From: Brachypodium distachyon
Lineage: Eukaryota; Streptophyta; Magnoliopsida; Poales; Poaceae
Assembly (NCBI RefSeq): GCF_000005505.3
Contig: NC_016134.3
Location: 24,007,584-24,071,583 of the forward strand
DNA length: 64,000 nucleotides
Direction of reading: 5' to 3'
This document shows positions 1 to 8,767 of this stretch, piece after piece (positions within the stretch are counted from its first letter, which is position 1; every line of letters starts with the position of its first letter). The notes beneath the pieces were generated by a model. The model was not told where the DNA came from, searched no databases, and saw only the letters and a list, made by a program, of their open reading frames with translations. The translations under genes and the position numbers were made by a program.

Positions 1-2
1 TC

Positions 3-690
3 ATGTACTTCGACGACGCCTTCTGCTTGCAGGGCGCCGAAGCCGGAGTGATGATCGAGTCGCCCACTGGAGATCAGTTCAAGTTCGTGATACAACTCGA
101 CTTCGCCTACTCCACCAACAACACAGCCGAGTACGAGGGACTGCTTGCCGGGCTGCGCGCAGCAATCGCCCTCGACATCAAGCGCCTGGTTGTTCGTGGG
201 GATTCCCAACTCGTGATCAACCAGGTAAACAAGGACTACAACTGCCCCCAAATGGCAGCGTACGTGGAGGAAGTGCGAAAACGGGAGTCCAGGTTCAAAG
301 GACTTCGGTTTGAGCACGTGAAACGCAAGGATCACTTTGTTGTGGATGAGCTGTCCAAATGGGCAGCGGAACGCAGCAAGGTGCCTCCTGTGGTGTTCGT
401 ACAGAGGCAGTCAAGGCCCTCTATTGACCCCAAGACAGTTGCCGGGGAAGCCCCCCAGGGAACTCAAGGAGACCGCGCAGCTGCGGGGGACCATGCCACC
501 AAGCTTGTGGCATACACTAGCCGGGAACCACCACCCTTGGGGACGGATATTATTCGTTACCTCAGGGATGGGACCCTCTCGGAGGAAGACGTTGCCGTGG
601 AGCGAGTAGCCCGGCAAGCCAAAATGTATGCCCTGTTGGACAGGGAAGTCTACCGGAGGCGTCCTAACGGAGTCATGCTCCTCTTCGTGC
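3..690 (+). pseudogene. Tat-lineage Ty3/gypsy second RNase H and pre-integrase segment
   Basis: This is part of a Ty3/gypsy polyprotein; the 5' portion lies off the window. The frame opening at position 3 reads as the extra RNase H domain (archaeal-like type) that plant Tat elements carry between reverse transcriptase and integrase. All four acidic positions are visible: MYFDD near residue 4, NTAEYEG near residue 40, VRGDSQLV near residue 65 and KDHFVVDELSKWA near residue 110. After a low-complexity linker, a stretch containing TDIIRYLRDGTLSEEDVA and REVYRRRPNGV (residues about 180-225) matches the spacer just before the integrase zinc finger. The frame then leaves recognisable integrase sequence and stops at 779. 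RNase H would remove RNA from the cDNA hybrid during reverse transcription. The copy is probably inactive because the integrase is broken. The domain call is firm; the Tat assignment is inferred from domain order and the 3' region. Confidence 0.85.
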
Positions 691-1347
691 CAGGGCAAGT
701 GCAGCACCAGCAATGGGCAAGAAGGCAAGAGATGTCACAGAGAGGCGATGGTGGTGCATCCCTCTGCGCTTGTCGCTGAGGGTGTTCCCACCATCGCGGC
801 CCTGCCACATCTCTTACGGAATGACACCAGAAGTGGCGATGAGACGAGCGAGAGGCGTCGCAAAGACGCGGTGGGGGTGCATGCCTCCGTGGCTTCGAGG
901 GTGCCGCTGGAGGGTGCACTGCCACCACGTCCTTGCCACGGCTCTCAACAAGGTGCTGCAAGACCAAAGAGAGCCGGAAGCTAAGTACTTTGTTTTGGGT
1001 CCTTGGCTCTTCCTTTAGTAGCGCTGGTTTGCCAAGGTAAGCTCGGTCCCCGTGTTGCCGGAGCGTAGGAAGGATGCTTGCGGGGTGAGGACGCCCCCTA
1101 CACGTGGCTCGCGGGTCCGTCCTGGAGGCGTGCGCGCTGGGGTAGTTAACCCGCAGGCGGAGTGACTAGCCGCTGTTGTCGGTCCTAGGTCGGCACCGCG
1201 GGTCCGTCCCGGGTCCCTAGTCTAGCCAAGCATGTGGTTGGCGAGTCCCCGGATAGGCAAGGATAAAACAAGAGAAGGACAGAGCCCCTCCCGGCAAGCT
1301 AGTTTTAGGCAAAGAAGCAAGTAAAAGTAGCATTGGATATAATGAAG
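691..1347 (+). other. Decayed integrase and post-pol region of the Tat element
   Basis: No intact integrase core is readable. Positions about 727-955 hold two divergent copies of a roughly 110-base unit, each beginning AGAGRYGTC and ending near GCCAC(A/G)TCTCT, so each is weakly palindromic. From 1018 to 1347 is GC-rich non-coding sequence of the kind found between pol and the 3' LTR. It breaks at 1347 where an A-family LTR begins and continues after about 2692. Confidence 0.5.
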
Positions 1348-2692
1348 TGTAACATCCCAAAATTTTAAACCTTTACATGAGCATTGCATTCATAAGCATC
1401 ATGCCACAATTGCATATTTGAGTTCAAATTTGAATCTCAAAAGGGCTTTAGAAAGATTTTTGTTTCATTTTAAACCCTAGGGTTTACACCCATTTGAGCT
1501 TTGGATCTTCAAACCATTAAGGTTCAAGTATAAAAGGGGTTTATTGCATATATAAGCTATCCCATAATTTTTGGATAATTATTTAGAGTTGAAAAAGTAT
1601 TTTATTTAAATAGATATATGGCCCTAAAGGCATTTATAGGGCAAATGTATTTTTATGTATTTTATTTTGAAGAGAAACTACTTCCAAAAGTGTATCATGG
1701 TAGAATATGTTTTTAGAAATTTTCTGGGATTTATTTGGACCAATTTGGAGTTCAAACTCAAAAGATATCAAAGAAATAAGAAAAGCAGAAAAAGAAAAGG
1801 CAAAAAGAAAAAAAAGGGGGTAAACCGGACCGGCCCGGCCACTTTGGGCCGAACCGGCCTAGTCCGACCGCGCCCGACCGCATGCGCGCCGGCCCCGCCA
1901 GCCCGTCAGCCCCCCGCGCGCGCCCCGCACCCGCTGACAGGTGGGGCCCACCTGTCAGGGGGGCTTCGTCCTCGTGGGGAAAGCTCCCGCAATCCCCGCG
2001 CCGCCTGCCATGGACGCCGCTGCGCGCAATCTCTGCCGCCCCGTCTGCTCGGACCTTCCCGAAGTGCTCCTCTCGCGTCCCTTTAAAGCTCTCGCCTCCG
2101 CGCTCCTTTCCCCTCTGCTCGCCCCTGCTCGCACGCCGCCAGGCCGCCGGAGTAGCTCCGCGCCCGCCGCCGTCCCGAGCTCGCCGTCAGTTGCACGGTA
2201 CGCCCAGAACGACCGGACCTCCCCCATATTCTTTCTCTCCTCCTCGTGGTTCGTTTGACGCGTTCCTTCTCCATCTTTGTGCCCTGCAGCGCCGCCCGCA
2301 CCGCTGCCCGAAGCTTCGCCGGACCCGCGACCGCGCCGCCGCGTCTTCTTCGACCTAGGCGACGACCCACGCCGCCTGAGCCCCCACCGACCCCGTCACC
2401 GAGCGCGGCGCGTCCCCGTGACTTCCCCGAGCCGCCCGTGACGCCGGAGCACCCCGCGCCGCCACGCCCGTGCCCGCGCCACCGTCTCTTCCAATTCCGG
2501 CAGCCCGCGCCGCCCGGTAAAACCCTAGAACTCCCCTCGTCCGTCCGATCTAGATCGATGGCTAGGATTAGATCACTTATAAAACGAACCGGTACGCACT
2601 GTGGAGCGTCCGATCTTTATAAGTTAGATCTAACGGTCAGATTTATTTATAAACCGAACCGGTACCGTCCAATAATAATGCGCCACTCGTGC
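1348..2692 (+). mobile_element. LTR of family A, copy A0, 3'-truncated
   Basis: It begins with the family-A terminus TGTAACATCCCAAAATTT, shared with copies at 8768, 14215 and 41571. It runs through the AT-rich U3 part and a CT/GC-rich leader-like block (about 1830-2530), and stops soon after an ACCGAACCGGTAC motif. Compared with the 3.3-kb copy A1, about 2 kb of the 3' end is missing. It sits inside the 3' region of the Tat element. Because the 3' end is lost, no target duplication can be shown. Proline/arginine-rich open frames here are by-products of base composition. Confidence 0.75.
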
Positions 2693-3242
2693 TCGACTTC
2701 TTCTTCCCAGGCCGGATGAACTCCGACTTGATCCTGTCGCGGAACCGGAACACCACTCCTGAGGACAGGGGAGCCTTCCCCTCCACCCTCGAGTAGTAGT
2801 AGTGGCGAAACAAAGCCACCGATGGCATCACCCCCACGAACGCTTCACCGAGGTGTTGGAAGACAGCCAATGTGAAGAACGACGTGGGATGAATCTGCGC
2901 CATGATGAGCCCGTACGTCTCCATGATGGCGGAAAGGAAAAAAGAGTGCGGCGGCACGAACCCGGCTAGGATGAATCTCCCGAAGACCCGGAAGTACTGC
3001 GGGTCGCGTTCCGTGCCGACAGGGAGAATCCGCGTCGGCCCGTACTCATTGTGTTTGGTGGCGAGCGCCAAGACCAGCTTGTCAACCCCCTCGCCGTTGT
3101 ACCCAGGGGGGAAGAAGGCGAACTTAGCCCGCATTTTCTCATCCTTCCGGGCTCGGTCCGACGGCTCCTTCTTGCTAACCTTCTCACGCTTCTCCCCTTT
3201 GCTGGTGCTCCCCTTGGGACGGTTCTGGCCCTTGGAAGACAT
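2693..3242 (-). CDS. Antisense extra ORF of Tat element, PF04195-like ('putative gypsy type transposon')
   Basis: The minus-strand frame starts at 3242 (MSSKGQNRPKG) with a lysine-rich head (residues 1-40). A globular part follows with GVDKLVLALATKHNEYGP and FRVFGRFILAGFVPPHSFFL, then METYGLIMAQIHPTSFFTLA and EAFVGVMPSVALFRHYYY. This order matches the plant transposon family Pfam PF04195: a short segment, P-x-H-P/S-F, a long helical segment, then F-L/V-G-hxP and a W/F-rich end. It points opposite to the host element's RNase H and lies between pol and the 3' LTR, where Tat elements are known to carry antisense extra ORFs. The 3' end runs into the A0 LTR, so the C-terminus is cut off and the annotated end stops at the A0 junction. 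Function unknown. Family call fairly confident; activity unlikely. Confidence 0.7.
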
Positions 3243-3658
3243 CGGCGGAGGAGGGGAGGTGATTTGGTTGGAGTTGGGGCGCGGAGAGCTTGGGAGGGGG
3301 CAATGGCAGGAGCAAGAGTTAATGGGGAGTGCCCGCCGCCAGCCTTGGGTATTTATCGGGGCTAGAAGGCTGCAACGGACACCCCCGAATCGGCAATAAA
3401 GTGCCCTAAAAAATCGGGTATTAAGAGGGGGGTGCGCGACGTGGGCTTAACTCTCTGGTGATTAAGGGGGATAAGGCACGAAATCGTGCGTTCGACCGTT
3501 TCGCTCGGAAGAGTGGAGCTATAAATGCGGCCCACAAGGCCGGGTGCCAGGGGGACTCCCCTTGGGACCCACGCGTCGGATAGGGCGTAGCCCGGCAACC
3601 GACCGAGGATAGCACTTACCGGGAGCTTCAAGGCTGCCGACCCACGCCCGGGGGCTAC
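3243..3658. other. Non-coding 3' region of the Tat element, ending in its polypurine tract
   Basis: This region separates the antisense ORF start from the 3' LTR. It ends with CCCGGGGGCTAC (3647-3658), a polypurine tract typical of grass Tat elements, immediately before the LTR's TG. Upstream of the antisense ORF start it should also contain that ORF's promoter, but I see no clear TATA box. Confidence 0.6.
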
Positions 3659-4505
3659 TGTCGTAACAGTGGCCCACGGGGTCCCACTGATACGGGATGC
3701 GTGGGTCGCCAGTGACGAAGCCCCGTCAGGAAGGCCTCTCGGGAAGCGATGGGTCCGGGAAGCCTGCCTCAAGGAGATGGTCCTTGGTGAACGCGAAGCT
3801 AATGGCCGGAATAGAAGAAGCTCCCGAGAACCCCGGTCCCGAGAAGTGGCAGAAACGCCTCCCCGGTAGCTGGCCGGGTGCGCTAGCCGGGAAGGGGCAC
3901 CCCAGCAATCCACGCTTGGGCATGCAGACGGGGCCCGCAGAACAGTGAAGAGAGGACAAGACGGCGGGCGCAGTGCATTTAATGCACCGATAGAAGTCTT
4001 ATCAGCAGGCCTAGTCTTTCTTAGCAAGGCTAGGGCGTCTATTCTACAAACCATGTTTCTACTGTGTAGAGTGGACCGGGCGTTGCATGGCGTCCAGCGT
4101 GGATCAGCGGGAGTGTGTTTCATGTGGCTGTGACACGCGTCTAGGCGACGTGTCACGCTGCATGCATTGGCACCTGTGGTATCCCCTTGTATATAAAAGG
4201 AGGACCAATGCCACCGGTCAAAGGGTTCCGATCAGTCTTGGTTCTATCCCTAGTTGGAGTCATCGCCAAGTAGCTCCCCGGGAACTTCCGGGGTACCTTG
4301 TAAGCCACATACATAACATTGAATATAACAAAAAAATAGGTCGTAGGGTGTTACACCTTCGGGTGGCCCGAACCTGGGTAAATTTGCGTGTCAACACTTC
4401 GTGTCTATCGTCACGCCGGCGATCGCCGGAGCAACCGCCTCGCCCTCCACCGAACCAAAAGGGGGGTGCTCAGCATCCCCGATGCCGGAGACCCGTGCTC
4501 CGACA
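3659..4505 (+). mobile_element. 3' LTR of the Tat element (847 bp)
   Basis: It starts TGTCGTAACAGTGG directly after the polypurine tract and ends GTGCTCCGACA. A related solo LTR lies at 35216-36208; both share the phrase GGTGGCCCGAACCTGGGTAA near the 3' end and a TATA box followed by AAAAGGAGG. Immediately after 4505 the sequence returns to element C, as shown by alignment with the inverted C copy near 33640, so the Tat element inserted into plus-strand C. The left target duplication would be beyond the window. Confidence 0.8.
4190..4197 (+). promoter_or_regulatory. TATA box of the Tat 3' LTR
   Basis: TATATAAA followed by AGGAGG, about 310 bases before the LTR end. The related LTR has CATAAAAGGAGG in the same place (35750-35762). 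Confidence 0.6.
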
Positions 4506-6935
4506 AGAACGCGCAGAGAAGGAAAGAGTTGAGAAAGAAAGAGCAGACAAGTGTTGAGAGAGAGAAGGCAGAAATTGCTTTGAAGAAAAAGGAAGAGAAG
4601 AAAGCCGCCGAGAGGAAGAAGAAAGCTGAAAAAGAAGCTAAAGAGAAGAAGAGGGATGAACTCATCGCCCAGAAGAAAGAGAAGGAAATCGCTTTGAAGA
4701 CCCAGGCTGAGCTAGAAAAGAAGAAGAAGAAGAAGGTTGTGCTTGCTGAGCAGATGAAGCAAGCTGCTGAAAGCATGAAGGCTGATAAAGCCAAGCGCGA
4801 AGCCAGGATGAAAGCCGCCAAGGAGAAGTCTCCTGAAGAACAAGGCGTAGATGAAGAAGTTGATCGGGAAAAGACTGAATATGAGAAGAGGAGGGATGTT
4901 GCTTGGGAGACTCACAGAGAAACTGGTCTCAAGGCCAGAAATGACCCAGCTGCTCCCTCTGACACTGAAGAAAGTCGGGATGTTCCAGCGCCAGTTGCTT
5001 CGAAGAAAGTCACACTGACTAGTACGGCAACTCAGATCGCTGAAGTGAAGAAGGCTGCCAAGGGATTCGGCTTAAGCATTAAGCTCCCTGCTGGAAGAAG
5101 TTCCTCCACTTCATCATCTATGGCAGATCCTTAGAAGAAGAAAGTTATTGACATCCCTATGCCAGATACATCAACTGTCAAGCTTACTTCATGAGAAACA
5201 GGAACAAGATGCATCATCCCCTACAGTTTCTGTCTGAGCAGCCTGCTCATGAAGAAGGAGATGAAGACTTGGGGCAAAACAAGGAAAAGCTTGCTCATCC
5301 TGAAGAACTCATAACTGAAGACCCCCCCCCCTACCAGTAGCTCGTTGCCTAGGACAGACTATGTGGATGTTTCTACAGAAGAAGGAATGACTTGTGACTT
5401 CCAAGCTGAAGCCACACACGACCTCAATGCCAATGATGCAGAAACTGACGCGGACGCTCCTGTGCCAATGCCGCAAGTTCGTGTGAAGAAAGTTGTATTG
5501 AAGTATGTCAAAACATCCGAACTGTCCAACCCAAGTTTCTCAAGTGACGAGGAGAAGAAAGAAGAAGAGAAGGAAGAAGAGAAGGAGAAAGGCAAGTAAG
5601 TTGTAGAGAAGTCTGATGACAAGATCATGGAGATTGATCGTCTGTCGGAAGATCTTCTGAAGACTACTCCGAAGAAGAAACGATCCGCTGTGAAGGATCG
5701 TGAGGACAGAAGACTCTCACGTCTGTTTGTGAGGTCTCAAGCTTTTGCTGAGAGGATAACCAAGAATTGAAGTCTCCCAAGCCCACGATGCCAGTTACCT
5801 GAGACCGAGAAACACCAAACTTCAAGGCCCTGAAGAATGCTGAACTCCGCCTTGTGAGGCTGGAAAACGGGCTGAAGTACAAGGAGGTCAGAACAGCTGT
5901 TCTGAGCAGTGGGAGTAGTATGCACAGATTCTTCTGCCCAGGAAGTACTTTGCCAAGATGAAGTATCTGAACGATGACTTGTTCACCTACAATCGTCGAA
6001 GTGGAGTCGTGCCTGCTGTGAATGCGCTCAATGATATGAAGCTCCTGACATTTCTTGAAACTTGCCAGAACTGGAACGATGAACTCATACTTCAGTTCTA
6101 TGCTACTTTCGGCAGAAAGGTGTGCAAGTTTGAGGATACCTCCAAGGGGTACAACATCTATTGGATGACTGATAGAGACAGGCATAGCTGCACCTCCAGG
6201 CACTTCAAGAACTTTCTTGGTCTCGCTGAGTTTGATGGCAGCCCAAGATTCATGAAGAAAAGGTTGTCTCTGATTAAGACATTGCTATCCTGTATGAAGA
6301 TGGATTCTCTGGCGCCTTTGGAGGTGTCTCTGGTCTGAAGCCAAGAAACTCAATGACATCCTCCACTTCACTCTCTCTCCCAGGCAAGGTAGCTTAAGTG
6401 AGATTGTTGGTCTTCACCGCAACCTGCTGCTTGTTGTCTTCAAGGGTGAGAAGACAGACTTTGGATATTATGTTCTTCAGACCATCACTCATGCCTCTGC
6501 CGATCGCGTGTGTGCATTGCCATACGCTCCTCAGATCATGAAGATCATCCTGCAGCTTTCCGAGAAGCGTTTCGAGTTGGAACATCAGTACAAGTACTTC
6601 TCGCTAAAGCCTCAAGATCCAGAGCCTTCCCTGCTGCCACCTACATCAGTGTCTGATCGCCCATCCAAGGAGTCTTCACCACCAGTTCCGTCCCAACATG
6701 AGCTGAAGCAACCACTTCGTCCATCTGACTCACAATATGAGACCAGCTCAGGCACGGAGGGTTCTTCGAAGAATCTTGTTATGAAGCTCTCAAGGAAGGT
6801 TGACGGTCAGCAGGACATGCTAGAGAAGCAGGCAGCTCTGTTGAAGAATCAAGAGGTGCTGATCAAGAAGTTGCTGACCGCGAGAAGAAGACCAGAGGAA
6901 TGCTCCAAGATTTCTTCACCAAGCACTTCCTGAAT
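4506..6935 (+). pseudogene. Element C coiled-coil protein, plus-strand copy, frameshifted
   Basis: The 5' part is cut off by the Tat LTR. What remains reads in several frames: a lysine/glutamate-rich coiled coil (4540-4860, runs such as KAAERKKKAEKEAKEK); a Ser/Pro/Thr-rich linker with KGFGLSIKLPAG (to 5134, ended by a stop); an acidic tract (5345-5599); then a globular part (5958-6338) with KYLNDDLFTYNRR, ALNDMKLLTF, NWNDELILQFYATFGRK, YNIYWMTDRDRHS and FKNFLGLAEFDG. The tail (6508-6933) has DGQQDMLEKQAALLKNQ, another short coiled coil. I recognise no reverse transcriptase, integrase or gag zinc knuckle. The W-N-D/E-E-L-I-x-Q-F-Y-A and I-x-W-M-T motifs resemble uncharacterised ORFs carried by plant retrotransposons. 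An inverted, similarly broken copy lies at 8622-34709. Function unknown. Confidence 0.65.
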
Positions 6936-7525
6936 GTCCAGAAGCCTGAAGACAGCGACGCCGCTCCAGACCAGTCAAGTCTTCAACCTTTTTGTTGTCT
7001 TGATGCCAAAGGGGGAGAAGGAGTCAGGGGGAGGGTATCGCTTATTTGACTCAGGGGGAGTTTACTTTTTAACTGGTTCTTCGTCGTTTTAAAAACTTTC
7101 CTTTCGTCCTACTAGTCCAGTCGTTTAAACTTTGGTTATGTTGAAGTACAATTAATATTGCCTCTTGCATGAGGATTCTGCAATGCCTGTAATACAATTT
7201 AATCTTCATGCATTTTCGTTCCTCATGCATGCATGTTTACTTCATAACCTGTTTGTGTTGCATCTGTTTATTTCAATGTATGAGCCTGTATGAATTCTTA
7301 TCTATTATTGCTCTAACTCTGTACACGATGCACACCCTTGTTTCTGAAGTATGAGATTTCCTCATACTCCTAAAGCTCTTTGCACTTGCATTCAAAAGCA
7401 ATCTTAAATAGTGCATATCTTCAGGGGGAGTCTTCATATAACTCAGAAGCTAAAACCTTCACTCTTATTATTCCCATCTTGAAACTTTAACCAGTGTTGT
7501 CATCAAACACCAAAAACCGGGAGAT
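6936..7525 (+). other. 3' untranslated region of element C with purine-rich blocks
   Basis: This AT-rich stretch carries several GGGGGAG blocks (about 7010, 7025, 7048, 7424) and ends with CAAAAACCGGGAGAT, the likely polypurine tract before the LTR. No coding sequence seen. Confidence 0.5.
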
Positions 7526-8621
7526 TGAAAGGGAAACCTTGCCCCTGTATGGGTTTTGATGAATGATGACAACATGGTTGAGGAACTAATGAGTTACACG
7601 GAGTGTTTCAGGTTCTAGTTCCTCAGAAGAATTGGTTTAGCCAGCATTGACGACCCCTAAAAATTGAAGTTTAAGGGGGGTTTGAAGTTTGAAGCTGGTT
7701 TAGGTGAAACCTTATTCTTCATGTTCAGCTTAAGCGAAAACCTTTTTGTGTGAGTGTTTTTCGTTGGAGTGAAGATTGAAGCATTTCAGGCTTCACAGAA
7801 ACTTCCACGTGAAGTCTTCATTCCGATTTCAAATGTGTTTGAAAATCTTTGTCGCTTTGTGTTTTGACCACGTAATCTTTTCGTTGTGAGACAACGGGAT
7901 AAAGTGTGAGCTGGAGTCTCAGTGCTAACTTTATCCAACAGGTCTCAACGGCTAGATCGACGAGGCCGAGACTATATAAGTCGACCCACCCCAAACGGAA
8001 TCGGTGGTGATCCCGAAGGAAACGTTTTGAGGTACACTTGAAGAAAACCCTTATTGCTGAACTGAGCGTGAAGAATGGGATCCCCTCTCTAGTCGAGGAC
8101 TTGAAGCTTATTACTCTTGGTGATATGCATCACCTAGATGGCTAGAGTCAGTGTTGAAGAGCAATCGAACCTTGTGATTCGCCATCAACCAGTCTGTGAA
8201 GGTCCGGAGATCACCTCAAGATCTACCACGAGTAACTAGGCGAGACTTAGGACTTAGCTCAGGAGGATTGGGTGGACTTGTGTGTCCGCGAGTCTTGTGT
8301 GACTCAGCCCCCTCAATGGAGACGTAGGATTGTGCCAACAATCTGAACTTCGGAAAACAAATCTCCGTGTCTTCGTGTTCTTGTGATATCGTTCCTCACT
8401 CCTGTATTCTTGCATCGTTGAAGTATATCCGTTGTTGCTGTTCCTACTTCTGTTGCTACTGCTATACTCTTGTTCATCTTTTTTCATTCCGCCGCAACTC
8501 TAAACTTTGCTAAGTCTAATCTCTGTTGTTGAAGTACTATGACTGTTATCAGTCTTCATTTTTGAAGAAAACTTAAAATTGGTCACATTCACCCCCCCTC
8601 TATGACGTACTTGATCTTTCA
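7526..8621 (+). mobile_element. 3' LTR of plus-strand element C (1,096 bp)
   Basis: Its termini are perfect short inverted repeats: it begins TGAAAGGGAAACC and ends GACGTACTTGATCTTTCA (TGAAAG/CTTTCA). A purine tract precedes it, TATATAAG lies at 7973-7980, and near the 3' end is a run of C followed by TCTATGACG, a layout seen in plant Copia SIRE/Maximus-type LTRs. Right after the end, CCCCC begins the inverted copy of C, the likely target duplication side. Superfamily assignment is tentative because no pol domain of C is in the window. Confidence 0.65.
7973..7980 (+). promoter_or_regulatory. TATA box of the element C LTR
   Basis: TATATAAG inside the LTR, followed by a CA-rich leader; transcription would start about 30 bases downstream and run rightwards into the inverted copy of C. 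Confidence 0.5.
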
Positions 8622-8767
8622 CCCCCTTTGGCATCAAAAAGCCGAAAAGTACTTCAACAACAGAGATTAGACTTAAAAACTTCAACAACAGATCTTTCCC
8701 CGAGACAAAAACTTCTGAATCAGCACCTATTGATTCTTCAACAGAGCGGCAGAGACATGAGTGATGG
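8622..8767 (-). pseudogene. Inverted element C, 3'-most fragment
   Basis: Read on the minus strand this ends in GATGCCAAAGGGGG, the same phrase as at about 7001-7014 in the plus copy. The part nearest 8760 (CATGAGTGATGG) continues into 12109 on the other side of the A1 LTR. A piece of the 3' coding end is deleted relative to the plus copy. Confidence 0.6.

Noticed and set aside
1655..2719. Several proline/arginine/serine-rich open frames on both strands
   Set aside because: They lie in the GC-rich leader part of an A-family LTR, overlap in many frames and have no domain motif; equivalent frames recur in A1 and A3 with different translations.
4411..4821. Phe/Ser-rich antisense frame
   Set aside because: Mirror of a Lys/Glu-rich coiled-coil coding strand (AAG/GAA codons read as CTT/TTC).
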